A stretch of 64,000 bases of DNA, from NCBI RefSeq assembly GCF_052857255.1, contig NC_135505.1, forward strand, positions 27,780,499-27,844,498, given 5' to 3'. Positions 1 to 11,480 of this stretch are shown piece after piece. The stretch's first letter is position 1. Every line of letters starts with the position of its first letter. The stretch comes from Amblyomma americanum (taxonomy: Eukaryota; Arthropoda; Arachnida; Ixodida; Ixodidae). The notes under the pieces are model-generated. The model was not told the DNA's origin. It did not search any database and was given only the letters and a program-made list of their open reading frames with translations. The translations under genes were made by a program, and so were the position numbers.

Positions 1-418
1 TATTTGTCGGCATGTCCTGTTGGAATACTTTACAATGTGAAATTAAAGCGTCGTCTACGCTTCACTCATTTATTCATCGCATTAAAGATCATTTAATTCG
101 TTTGCTGTGCAGTTCACATGCCTAAACAGTAGTAACCCTTGTTTGAAGTTTTATTTACTTTGCATTATGTTTCAAAGTTTCTACTGCATATACTTTTTGT
201 TCCGTTTTTCACACATAATGTTGTTTCCGTCGCTTTTTGTATATTGTGTATTTGTGCTAACTAGTTGATGCACTGCCTTCCATTGTTTGCGATTCAATCC
301 CATCTGCTTTGCTCTAGGAGGTCCCCCCGACAGTCGTGTATTATGGGACCTCCTTCTGTACTCATTTGAATGTATTCGGTATTACTGTGTGCGTTACTCA
401 ATAAACTTGAAACTTGGA
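1..418 (+). mobile_element. 3' end of a CR1-like LINE (untranslated tail)
   Basis: The stretch carries the tail pattern of tick CR1-like LINEs: a short hairpin-like segment (AGGAGGTCCCCCCGACAG, then GGGACCTCCT) at about 317-353, followed by a CTCAATAAACTTGAAAC terminus near 397-414 in which CTTGAAAC is partly repeated. No reading frame of length or similarity is visible, so this would be 3' UTR only; the coding part lies outside the window or is lost. The family name rests on recalled tail pattern and is an inference. It sits upstream of the first visible nrf-6 exon, so it probably lies in an upstream intron of that gene. Confidence 0.5.
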
Positions 419-839
419 ACATCTTAACTGGGAGACGGCATAAACTGCAATTACTTTCCACTCGTATATTAGTCTTTGCGGTGCAGCTGAGAATTCCGAA
501 AAGAAATGTACCTGAGCAGGTTGGCTACTTGCTTTCGGTGGAAGAGAACAGCGCCCAGGGAGGTGAAGGTAGACGGAGCACAGGTAAACGTAAACCCTTT
601 GTCGGTTAAAGGGAGGTCAACGATCCAGAAATTAGGTAGCATATATTTTTGCTGTGTTTCCAATCCTCCGAATACGACCGTGAAATAAAGCTAGTTTTCG
701 AAGAACTGATATGGCTGAAGAAAGCTTAACAAAAAAATGAAAGTTCTACTGAACTATGATGACCTTTCTGTTCATTCTGCAAAGAGTCAGCTTGATTACT
801 CCTCCATGTTTTAGCGCACCACACACTGCTTTTCCACAG

Positions 840-965
840 CCGGAAAACGCTTGCCTTGGGAACGTTCACCCTGCTGGGGCTACTGAGCTACGCTGTGGTT
901 GTCTGGACGCTGGCCAGTAACCCGGACATTCAGCCATTCATCATCATTCCTGGCACCACACCACA
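840..965 (+). CDS. nrf-6-like acyltransferase, first visible exon (gene runs to 18479)
   Basis: First of five exons of a 'nose resistant to fluoxetine protein 6'-like membrane protein. The family belongs to the acyltransferase-3 group; in C. elegans NRF-6 affects fluoxetine response and lipid/yolk transport, and Drosophila drop-dead is a relative. The exon follows a CCACAG acceptor and ends at a GTAAGC donor. It begins with one base completing a codon and ends with two bases. Its 41 codons encode a hydrophobic span (LLGLLSYAVVVWTLA) that matches the membrane segment after the family's DMQFF region. The five visible exons (126, 121, 190, 143 and 216 nt) join in phase as 264 codons plus stop with no interruption. 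The N-terminal NRF domain and the first acyltransferase helices are absent, so upstream exons lie left of the window. The family assignment is firm; the substrate is unknown. Confidence 0.85.
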
Positions 966-1004
966 GTAAGCGTCTCTCTCAGTGTGTCCATATAGCGAAC
1001 TGCT

Positions 1005-1800
1005 TGCTCGCCTGCCTCTTCGTGCTTCTGCCCACCTCTGTAGGCCTTCACTTGCTTGCTACCGCTTAGCTCTGCCTGCTTTCCTGCCAGTCCAATCCTA
1101 TCCACATTCTTGGCTCGGCATGCCTGCCTTCCTCGTCGCCTGCCCCTGCCTGGACACCGGCATGTTTGTTTCAGACTGCCCCCTTGCCTGCGGGCCTGAT
1201 CGACCTGGCCCATTTGCTTTTCCGCCCGGCTACCAATACGGTCCCGCCCATTCGAACGCTGGATTATGCTCACTTGCCTGCCGTTTTTTCTGTCTCTGCA
1301 TCATTCCTAGCTCTACTAGCTGGCCTCCATATTTTTCTCGAACGTCCGCCTTCTCGCGAAATAGATGGTCCGCATTCGTGCCTTTGCATTCCTGCAGCAC
1401 CACTTGCCTGCCCTTGCATGCCTTTGGATGTTTTCCTACGTACCTTCTGCTTGTATGCCTGTCTCTTTATGTCTGCCTGAAACTCGTTTTCCTGCCCGGT
1501 TTCTCGATACCTAACCTGTTAGCATTGCTACCTCCCCCTTGCAGCTTGCTTGTCTTTCTGTGCGTGCCTGGCAGACTGCCTGCTTGCCCACGTGACTGCT
1601 AGTCCGCATTCTTGTCCACCTATCCGCGTGCCTGCCTCTGTCTCTCCGCCTACCAGTTTATATTTTTTCGCCCACATGCCCGGTCAGCCGTCCGCCTGTT
1701 TCCTTCTGGTTTGCCACTTACCTACCTGTACGTCTCAGTATGCCTTTCTACCTGCCCGCCTTCTTCCGTGCCTGCCTGGCTGCCAGTCTTCTACGATCGC
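1005..1800. repeat. Degenerate CCTG/TGCC-rich low-complexity tract
   Basis: Words such as CTGCCTGC, TTGCCTGC and CCTGCCTG recur every few bases across roughly 800 bp, with many substitutions. This looks like a decayed tetranucleotide microsatellite. Stop-free frames on both strands here follow from the composition and show no protein similarity. Confidence 0.6.
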
Positions 1801-2327
1801 AAAAGTCGCATTGGCTTTACTGTGTTTTACTGTGTTTATGGAAATAGTTTCTGAATGCATTTCAGGATTAACCTTCTTTTTATTGTGTTCGCGAGTTAGT
1901 GCGATAGAGAACAAGTACTCAAATCGGCCAGGCAGTGGTAGGAAACAGGCCTCTTTTTGTCGGAATTTCGGCATGAACTTTGGGACGAATCAAATTTTCG
2001 GAATGGCTGCTCTTGCTTCTAGTCCTGATGCTATCAATGTTTTGAACAAAGTGATTCCTACGCTACCTGGAATATCTTCCTTTCGTCGCTGCAGTGGACA
2101 GAGAAATGTAATGTGGATTCGGCAGCAGCTTTTCACATAGATTGAAAGCGTGCTATACGGGACGGTCTGTTTTTGTGTTGAGAGAGAAAGTGTCCGGTTC
2201 GAACGCTGAGTTCTCATCTGGTGATTAAGGTTATTGGAGGAGTTGACAGTTGTTAAACACAAGAGCTTTTGTGGTTAGGCTGGGGCACTGGCAAGTAGAC
2301 AGAGGAGAACTGGTTTGAAAGGCGAAC

Positions 2328-2451
2328 AATGAGCGCAAACACTAGACAATCCGCCAAGTAGAGACAAGCACAAGGACGGGCGCTACACTTGTACAGCGCC
2401 TATCCTTGTGCTTCTCTCTTTCTCGTGGATTGTCTGGTGCTTGCGCTCATT
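2328..2451. repeat. Foldback inverted repeat (MITE-like)
   Basis: The left arm AATGAGCGCAAACACTAGAC is mirrored by GTCTGGTGCTTGCGCTCATT on the right with few mismatches. A second nested pair (AAGCACAAGGAC with a CCTTGTGCTT counterpart, and GGGCGCT with AGCGCC) extends the pairing nearly to the centre, leaving a loop around ACACTTGT. The whole 124 bp can form one long hairpin. No coding capacity. It sits in nrf-6 intron 1. Confidence 0.75.
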
Positions 2452-4876
2452 CTTTACCTTTGGAACATCATGCACTAACTAGCTCAAACCGAAGTTTTAT
2501 TGATGTTTTGAAAGGTTGAGAGATTTGAAGAGGATTACACTAATGCTAACTGATTCTACAACCAACCATATTTTTCTTTCCCGCTCTAAGCACCCAGGAG
2601 ACCCATTCCGTCTGCAGTTCTAACTAGTTATTGTTTTTTCATTCCTCTTTCTCCAATTCCAGCTTAAGTACTAAAGGAAGCCAAGAGCATTAGCTGCTTT
2701 GAATTCGGCATGATGGCATAGGCGACAGCCGCAAATAATTTAGGAGCAAAATGATCGTTAAGGCAAATATAGCTGGAGAATCCAGTACGACTTGTACTCA
2801 TAAATCACATAACTGGCACCTTTTTACCCGAATTTATAATTTGTGGCGGAGAACAAGGAAGTTGGTCCACGTACGTCTATTTCGCGGATACACAGTGCCC
2901 TTAACTTTATATACTACAATTCAGCAATTGCCTTTTTTGCTTTCTATGGTACTTAACAACCGAACGTCACACAGGGAAACAGCTCTGTCATCAGGTAGTT
3001 CATTCTGGCCATCCACCTTTCATAAAATAAAATCCGCAGGAGCACTAGACATCAAAGAGTTGTAGTGGAACAAAACTAAATATGCACTCCGCAGCAACAG
3101 CGTAACCATGCCGGCTATTTCGTGTTCCTCAAACATCATGAAACGAGCGACAAAAACGGCAGCACAGGGAAAGGTAGTGCACAGGACAACGCTAGACTAT
3201 GAAATGATGTTCTGTTGAAAGATGGCCGACCAAGGTAAGAAAACGAAGTATGCTTAACAGATGCCCAAGGCACCTATGTGAAATATAATTTAAAACACGC
3301 TCAGCCTTCAAGCAGAAAATACGTCGACAAAATATTCTATTTCGCTGATTCCTACACGAGCACACCGCTTTTTAGCAGCTTAAAGGATTTATTCATAAGA
3401 AGCAGAAAAGACACACTGACGCATGTGTCACTTCCTTGCAGACTAATGTAAATGTCTTCCACTGTCTCTCTGTCATCTGTTTCTTCCTTTTCCTAATAAC
3501 TAAATCTTGTCGAAATCCGAGACGCAGTCCTTCGTTCTCCTCCAAGACGCGGGACGGTATTTGGATCTAATACATTTTCCCGAGAATTAGTGTGTTTTTG
3601 TGCCTAGTCATTCACGCATCTGCCGGTCTGAGCTGCACATGACACGTGTTGCACATGTTCCACACGTGTTGCACTCTGCAGCCGTTAGCCACTTGCCTTC
3701 TTTCCTTGCCCTTGGCTATTCTAGAGCGCAGACAAGACAACTTAATAAGTGTGGAGAATACCCTCGTCACAGCAAGCTGTTTGCTCATTTTCATCAGGTT
3801 ATGTGATATGTCATACAAGAAAGGCACAGTTTCGAGTTTCTTCCTCTCCTGTCTAGATTTCCCGAAAGCACCGATGGTCTCTTTTTTAATTTTACATAGC
3901 ACTCACTCAGCCACTACACGAAGTACGTCAGCCGAAGAAGCTGCGTCACTTGAGCGAAGGACCTGCAGACGAAATCTGTCATTCACTGCGTGAGGACAGC
4001 TTTTCTGTCGGACTTTCTTCAAGCAAAGACTGGCTATGCCTCACTTCATTGCGATGAGTGCGATGAGGCGTATTGCGAAAGTTCATTCTTAGTTCTTACC
4101 TACAGCATATGGGGCCTTCGTTGAATGTAAGCTTTAAATCCAAAAATTAAATCGCATTTTGATATAGCCTTTTAGCGGTAAAACTCAGTCCTCGCACAGG
4201 AACTAAATTCATTCAGCACATTGCTGACAACAACTGGAAGCAAGGCACCAGCTGCGAGCTTCTATATGATTACAAAAACGCGAGAACACCTAAATACACG
4301 AAGAATGCGCTCATCTGTTAGGCTGCATCGAAGAGAGTTGCCAAATTTATCCATAAAAATTTGGCACAACACGGAGCTACACTTGCATCAATGCAAATAC
4401 CATTCTTCTGCACGTGCTGCATTCCTATATGTCTACAGTGGCGGACGACCATTAAACGCCAAAATCTCCTCGAAAGAAGTCTTCCACTCGTGTTTTGAAA
4501 AGGTATGCCACCTGTCTGTTCTTTTTATTCGCGCACTGTACAAAACAGGTAATCATTGAGTATAGAATAAAACACGTCCTCTATGTCAACAGGGAACGTC
4601 GATTAGCTTTAGTAATGCCTTGTTTGAGTTTTGCTACCAGTGTGGCAGAGTTATGGACGACATAAGGGTCATCGCAAGTGTTGTTTCGATATCTGGGTCG
4701 GCTATCATTAAGTGAAACATCAGTTGTTAGTTCAGCGTTGTCCTGCGTACTTCCGCTTCTAGTGTTCCCGCTTTTCATGCTGGTTTCATTATGTTGTATA
4801 AACTCCGGAGGCACAACGGAGCAACGAGTACCCGTTTCACGTACATATGTCTGTGGATTGATTTGCTCTTTTGCAG

Positions 4877-4997
4877 GGGCACACTACAGACCATAAGTGA
4901 CCATTACCAACGGCCCTTCTGTCATGGCATGTGCTACTTCAGCGGATGCATCACGTGTCTCCTCATTGACAACTTCAGGGAGAGGAAAATTTCCAAG
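4877..4997 (+). CDS. nrf-6-like acyltransferase, second visible exon
   Basis: The exon lies between TTTTGCAG and GTGAGC. Its first base completes the codon left open by the previous exon and it ends on a codon boundary. It encodes a segment ending in GCITCLLIDNFRERKISK. The pattern tyrosine-x-R-P-x-C-H, then a glycine-containing hydrophobic stretch, then a basic K-x-S-K end is the family's conserved 'YxRPxxR..PYxxG..xGyll' block. The usual PY pair appears as CY (HGMCYFSG), a departure from most homologues. The phase match on both sides and the similarity make this exon well supported even though it is short. Confidence 0.8.
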
Positions 4998-6003
4998 GTG
5001 AGCATTGGTGGAAGAAAGAGGTCGTCATCATTACATGAAAAATGGGCTACGCAGTGCTCCAAGCTATAATCTATGTCATCGCCTCGTTTGTTCTATTCTT
5101 GAAGGCTTTCAGTTTTGCATTTTCAGTGAAGGATTACATTTTGCATGCTTGTATAACTTTGTAGAAAGATATTTCAATGCGTAAACTGGTGTTTTTCTCA
5201 AAACGTTTGAGCAGACGGCGCGCATTTTGAAACCATTCAGATTCTTAATGTTTGCCCTGTATTTTTTTTAACATCAACTGAATTTCTACGACAACGCATT
5301 AGAAATATTTTACTTTCTTGATTTCATTACACCCTTGCCTGCTGCGCAAATTCCTGCATTGACGAAAACTTGGGGCTTGAGGCACCGGCGACGGCAAGAA
5401 CAATTAAATTGTAATAGTGTGTACATAGAAGCGTTACAATACGTGGAACCTGCTTTTTGTGGTAACAAGTAAAAAAAGTGGCAGGATTTTCGCTGGACGC
5501 AAGCATAGTCTAACTCGTTCGGCTGTTGGGGAACAGCTATATGTACGCTTCTGTGCGCAGAAAAGGGCTGCACAAAGCTCTCTACAAAAGCGAATCTGGG
5601 AAAGGCAGTGTAAGCCGAAAAAAGCAGCTGAATCCGGCGTCAGACCCGCCAGGGTCGAGCGTTTTCTCACAACATTGAGAGAAGCGGGCGTCCTTCCAAG
5701 CAATGTAGCTTGGGAAATAAACTACATAACCTCACTTAACAACCGATTTGGCCTCTCCGCCATTTTCTGCAAAAGCTGGCTATGTTATGTACCTGAATTC
5801 ATCGAGATATCATCGCGTCCTGGTAAAACAATAGAATTCAGATAATGTCTCGATGCCACACTGCAATATCAGGTTGAAATTTTCCGGAGAATAAACCGTA
5901 ACTTTAAAAATAGAATTTGATAGAGCTTTTTAAACTAACTTAGAGTGTTCGTATCTGATTTGTTGCTAGCTGTTTACCAGCAACCGAAGCCGCTTGCTCT
6001 GTA

Positions 6004-6653
6004 CAGGATGTTTCACCTAAGACTTTACGCTATTTTAAAATAGTAGGGTTTTTGAGTAAGAATAACGCTTTTTTCTGCATAGCATGGTCAGCGGTGCAGT
6101 ACGTCAGAATACAGCTAAGGCGCCCTAACCAGCAGGCTGGTAATCTATTATTGAATAGCTAACTTTTTAAGCATTATGTTCGGTCCCTTAATTACTGCGA
6201 GGCGTGTGGCCCACCATAAGCAATATCGATAACAGTTCTTAGAACTTCGAAAACTTGCTTACCCTCGGCGGTGTGTCCCCAACAAATTTTAGCTCCTTAC
6301 AAGTTACGTGCACAGGGGGGGGGGGGGGGGGGGGGGGGAGTTGCTTTGCCTGCAAGCATCTCTAAAGCGCATGTATATTAGCGCGATATAGCCACAATTT
6401 GTTGGGTCACTGCGTCTTCAAATTTCTAAAAACTGAAATGGATATTACTTACGGTGGTCTACACGCCTCTCAATAATTGAGGAGCCTAACAGTAACAGTT
6501 AAAAGCTAAGCAATCAGTATTTGTTACTTAGCACGTCTTAGCTATATTCTGATGTACTGCACCTCTGAAAATGCTGCGCTGAAAAAAGGGCTCTTATAGC
6601 TAAGAAAGCTTATTTTTAAAAATTGTGTAATATCTTACGTGAAACACCTTTTA
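6004..6653. mobile_element. Non-autonomous DNA transposon/MITE with terminal inverted repeats
   Basis: The left end CAGGATGTTTCACCTAAGA is mirrored by TCTTACGTGAAACACCTTT at the right end. Further inside, GGTGCAGTACGTCAGAATAC pairs with the complement of the GTATTCTGATGTACTGCACC-like sequence near 6530-6562, so the inverted repeat reaches well over 100 bp at each end with divergence. There is no open frame for a transposase. The centre holds a run of 24 guanines. Terminal CAGGRTGTTTCAC ends are common on tick elements; the superfamily is not assigned. Exact boundaries and target duplication are uncertain. Confidence 0.7.
6315..6338 (+). repeat. Homopolymer G(24)
   Basis: Twenty-four consecutive G residues after CACA and before AGTTGC, in the middle of the TIR element. 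The run length is likely to be unstable and prone to sequencing error. Confidence 0.95.
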
Positions 6654-8115
6654 GGCACTGTATTCGTGGCGTCGATTATTAGTTTTGAAGCGCGCAGCGT
6701 TCGGCTCCTTATTACGAAGCCTCTTCTATTAACTAATGTTCCTGTTTGCTCACTGCTGAGTGCATGGCGGGTCAGCAATAGAGCGAACTGCAGTATTTGC
6801 CAACATTTAGTGAACCTGCTAGAAATTTCCTGTTAGCCAGTTTATGGGACACGGAAGAAAAAAAAATAGCGAACTAAGCAATACAGGTGCATTACTCCTC
6901 GGAAGCACTGCCCACTGGTTTTCTGCGGGGGGGAAAATGCCGCATTGTTGAGAAATACAAAATCTAAATCTCTGAAACATTTCCACATTCAAATCGTCCG
7001 CGAAACATGGTGACAGATGCGTCACGTTTATGAAGGCTCTTCGCCGGAGCTCCCTGGTCAATCAGAGAGCGAGTATTAAGCGAGCGTCAAGTGCAATGAT
7101 GCCGATCACGTCTAGCGAGACAGCGACGTTGGCAGGTGTGTGCGAACTGCAGTTCGTCGCGCAGTTCGTCAGTTCGTCGTGGGTTTCTTATTGATGAGTT
7201 ACTGTCTTGTGCGCAAGTGCATGTAACCGCGTCGGTGTTTTCGGCGGCGAAGGTAGCATAGCAGCCGAGCAAAATGATTTAGCGTTAAGTATTTTCCCTC
7301 GCCAAGAGGAAGCATTATGCACCCTTCTGCGGTGCCTTCTTCGACGCCAAACGTTGCTCGTCGGCCATTTGTCTTTGCGAGTGACGAATTAGTGTACCGC
7401 TCGTCTTCGAATGCACTTTCGCTCCTGTTCTCAGCGAGGGACACCGCACAGGAAGCCAGTGCAGTGATGTTTTGTCGGACTCCTTTTCGCATCGTGCCAA
7501 TGCAGTTCAGTGTTCGTAGGTGTCAGTTGTTAAACACAAGAACAGGCGTGGAAGATGCGCTCTGGAGCAGATATTGCGTCTCGAGTGCGGATAAAAGAAT
7601 TCCGGCATCAGGCAAGTATAGTATTCGTGGGATAAAAGATGACATCAAGCAAAAAAAAAAGAATGTACTGCCCGTCGGCGTGCTTCCGTTTCCGTCCAAA
7701 CGCTCCTCAATCATTCTTCATAAGTTACGTGCAAAAGGAAATCGAAAGAATTGCATAATTTTGAATGCTGTTATGGATGTACCCTGTATACTCGAAAAGA
7801 GCGTGAGACTGTTTTAGAGCGCAGCTGCTAGGTGCACGTTTGTGGAACCGGCGTCGTGGTCATCGTAGCACGCCACCTGACAACCATGGTGGGTAATTTG
7901 AGCATTAAAGGCCACCTGCCACGGCGAGAAAGGAGGAAAGGACAACCGAAAGGTGGCTGCCACGGGAACGTCTCGGATGGTGGCTGACAGCGTAACACGC
8001 CACCTTCTGGCGGTGGCAGGTGGCGTGTGAAGACCTGCGCTCGAATTTCGCATTACCGACAATAGGAAATGTCTATAAATTTTTTTAACTGTACAGCGAT
8101 GTACTAGAAGCAGAG

Positions 8116-8310
8116 GTGGGCACGCTCATGAGGTCGACCTCAACCTCAAAATGATCTCAACCTCACGTCGTGAGGTGAGGTTCAGGTGGGGTTGGCGACG
8201 GCTAGAAATTTTGTCAGGTAAAAAATCAGACATCAACCTCACGCCTCAGTCTGAGGTTGAGGTCTGATTTTTTTAGGTCTAGACTTTTGAGGTCAAGAAT
8301 TTTTTCAGTT
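8116..8310. repeat. GAGGTTGAGG dispersed repeat, copy 1
   Basis: The block is built from alternating CTCAACCTCA and TGAGGTTGAGGT words on both strands, for example TCTGAGGTTGAGGTCTGA at about 8250. A related copy lies 3 kb downstream. No coding potential. Confidence 0.65.
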
Positions 8311-9978
8311 GCCGCGGCTTACTCCGACGAGTGCCGCTTCCGAAGCGGAGTTGGAACGCACCACCGCAGTGTTCATACAATGACGCTTCGTGTTGGGTCT
8401 CCCTTATTTGGACAACCAGATGCCGCAGTCCGCTTATAGCTTTTGGTGCTGCGCCGTAATGTCCGTTCAGTCCGAGCCTAAAGGAAGACGAATCCCCCTG
8501 GTCTTCCTGGAAAGAGTGCTGCTGTCACGGCACGCCACTCTCCCTTCTCCTTCCCGCATTGGCGTAACAGCCGTACCTTCCTGCCGGTTGGCTCAAACTC
8601 CCGGGAGCGCGCAAAGCACATAACTCACGTTGACCCGCGGTAGCTCTGTCTGATGTCACAAGCACGGAATTTCAGTCCAACAAGCACACAATAAATTCGT
8701 CGTAGCGCGGATGGCCCCAAGCAAGACTGCTTCGTGTTCATGCTCGTTGCCGGCGCTGACGTCACAGCTATTGCCTTGCCGTCAAGTAAAAGGGGTCCTG
8801 CTGTAAACTATACGATAACTTAACAGAAACTGGAGAAGTTTCGCACAGGCGAGAGAATTGGATTTAGGCGGTTACTAACAAGGACACCTCCTGATTTGAT
8901 GACAAATCACGAAGCCACAAAAACCTGTATATCACCGTCGAAGCTTTTGATCGGTGTCTCCCCCTTTCGAATCTCATACTATTTCTGTATATTCCCGTTT
9001 CGTAATGCAAGCAGATGCAAATATAAGTTAATTTTATATCCTTCCGAATAACCTCTTTTGGCCTCCTGTATTTTTCTCCTCGAAAATTCACATACTATGC
9101 CGATACCGCAGCACGGAATGAACTTGCCAGCATAGCAGTGTTATAGCGGTAAAAAAATTTAAAACTACAATGAATGTATGACGATGTGGTACCTAATTTC
9201 TTTTTCTTTCTTTTTTAATGAAGATGAGTGAATAGAACTGATTACGTGCTGACGCTGTGCTGCTGAGTCACTGTTTCATGCCTTCTAATATGACGTTTAA
9301 TGAGGCACTGTTGTTCGCTTGTTTTAGTGTGCAATTTGTTTGTAAGCTTGTAACCATTCCCTTTGTTTTTTCTCGTATGGGATCAGTTAGGTTGGCGGCA
9401 TGCCTCGGAGACGACCAGGCAATACCCACAGCGTTATCTTTCCCTTAACTATTTTGCAGAGACCCATCATCCACCTTAAACGGCTTCGCAGAATGCTCGC
9501 GCGGTACTCGCGGGTAAAAAACATAAAGGATGCCGGTGTACCATTGATTAGTTCAGTGTTGAAGGAAAACAAGTGATTGACACAAAACAGCTTGTCTCAA
9601 ACTGGCTGACGAAATGATGCCCAGAATTCTGTTCAGGCGTGTGAGTATTTAGGCGTTTTTTTTTTGTCCAGTTGAGGGGGCGAGGGGGGGGGGGGTGCTA
9701 GGATAAAGATTGCGCTACGGCGAAATTTGAGCAGAGAATTCCCAGGGTTTCCAAACCATTAGCATCGCCACCTGCAGGGAAGTAACGGAAAGGGAGGAGG
9801 GTCTTGACCTTCCAAAAGCATCAACATCATCACACTTAATTATTAGCTGCAGGTATTCCTGTTTTTCCCGCAAAATTATTGTCTTCGGTTGCTGGGAAAT
9901 GTACAATATTTATTCAATTTTCTGGCAACGTTTAATTTGGTAGCGGTATATCAGATTTCTCTGGGCTCCTAAAGATGC

Positions 9979-10019
9979 ACTATTATCATCATCACTATTA
10001 CCATTATCGCCATCATCCC
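9979..10019. repeat. Imperfect ATC/ATT trinucleotide repeat
   Basis: ATCATCATC followed by ACTATTACCATTATCGCCATC forms an interrupted trinucleotide microsatellite. Confidence 0.7.
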
Positions 10020-10195
10020 AAGGTTTCAACGGCACGTGTTGTTGCATGCCCGTCGCAGTATGTCATACATGGGAGCTGCCGCGTTTACCTGCTGGGCAAT
10101 CCGAACGTCATTAATGTGGACCGGGTTTTAGACACTTTCTAATGCGTCATGCGCGCATGCGTAGTAATGTGGGTGAAGGGGGTGGGTGGGGACAT

Positions 10196-10318
10196 GGTAT
10201 GACGTGACATTACATCATTGTCACGTGGCTAGATGTGACGTGCCATTACATCGTGGTCACGTGACTAGGTTTGACGTCACATTACATCGTTATCACGTGA
10301 CCTGGTATGACGTCATAC
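10196..10318 (+). repeat. 36-bp tandem repeat, about 3.4 copies, with CRE- and E-box-like words
   Basis: Units start at 10196, 10232, 10268 and 10304 (partial). Each has the form GRTNTGACGTSNCATTACAT followed by CRTNRTCACGTGRCTA. Every full unit carries a TGACGT core (a full TGACGTCA palindrome in the third and fourth units) and a TCACGTG word. These match CREB/ATF and bHLH consensus sites by eye. Whether they are used is unknown. Confidence 0.8.
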
Positions 10319-11285
10319 TCATATGACATCATCAGTAATTATACTACTTAGTCAGTATCTAATTTATTTATTAACTATTAATCATACATTTTAATTAAAG
10401 TATGTTAATTGGTTTAATTTTTGAAGTGCCATCATCTTCGTCGCGTCTCTCTCGGCTTGTGAGGTCACATGGTGCCGTTTTTTGCGGACATTTTTTTGCG
10501 GATATGACCTTGAAACTGAGCCATCTAATGTTTTCGCATTAATAAAAGAAGCCGCCCGCTTCTCCATAGACATAAATACAACGCGCCTCTGTTGGTAGAT
10601 GCAGTCGCACCTTGTTAAGAGTTTTCGAAGACAGCATACAGAGGACTGAAAAGAGCGTTTGCTGGGTGTCAAAATTTTCGTTTCCGCTGAGTCCTCTCGC
10701 TATGCCGGATAGAGCTAGAAAATCGAAATATACTGATATGCGCATGCGTAGCCGACTCTTTGGAAAGTATATCAGCGACCAGTTTTCTTACATTCGCTAA
10801 ATATTCCAAAATATAAGAAGAGTATCCTGGATACCTCCCCTTTCTCCCAATTTTTGACAGGTAGTGTAGAAGGTCTGTGTTTGTCAAATGCCGGTTCTTG
10901 CGTGAATGAGCGAGAGGCTTGCAACGAACAAGTATACTGGAAGCAGGTTGCCGATATATTGGTATTGATATGCTTAAAAACAGCTACTGAAGCAACCTAA
11001 AGAAAAAGTACCCCCGGACGTACTGGTGGTAAACGCGTAAGGGACACCCCTGTCCGCAGGCCATAAACTCTCCGAGGGTTGATCCCAGATCATAAGCTTC
11101 TCCTATTGCGTGCACATCAATAGTGTCTGTGCACACCCTATAAAATAATTACAGACCGCTTAGTGCCGCTAGTTTATACCGTCATCATTTTGGCTTTCCT
11201 GTCTTGCAGGATTCTCAGAATTGTTCCTAACTGAAAAACTTCTCAATCGCTTTTTGTTTTTTCTGTTTGTTTTCTAAGATTCGAG

Positions 11286-11480
11286 AAGCCGATCTCAACC
11301 TCAAAATTTGAGGTTGAGGTGAGGCTGAGTGAGGTCGCCAGTGGCCACAGGAAAAGTGAGGTGAGGGCGTCTCAGGAGACCCTAATCTCAACTGATGAGG
11401 TTGAGGTTGAGTGAGGTCGGCAATTTTTTTTTTTTGAGATTAAGGTGAGGTTGATATTTTGAGGTCAGATGTCCACCTCT
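11286..11480. repeat. GAGGTTGAGG dispersed repeat, copy 2
   Basis: The block contains a near-perfect palindrome, CTCAACCTCAAA then A then TTTGAGGTTGAG, followed by repeated TGAGGTTGAGGTTGAGTGAGG words and an 11-12 T run. It resembles the copy at 8116-8310. Confidence 0.65.

Larger units (their letters stand above)
966..4876 (+). other. nrf-6 intron 1 with repeats
   Basis: The donor is GTAAGC and the acceptor CTTTTGCAG. The intron holds a TGCC/CCTG-rich degenerate tract (about 1005-1800), a foldback element (2328-2451) and otherwise AT-rich sequence. No further exon with family similarity was seen, and the phases of the flanking exons (2 then 1 base) fit directly, so no exon is required in between. 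Confidence 0.7.

Noticed and set aside
982..1602. 206-codon plus-strand frame rich in Cys, Leu and Pro
   Set aside because: Arises from the degenerate CCTG/TGCC tract; overlapping frames on other phases are equally long.
7317..7817. 166-codon plus-strand frame in nrf-6 intron 2
   Set aside because: No recognisable domain or homology, ordinary composition, and it sits inside an intron without splice support. Kept only as a note.
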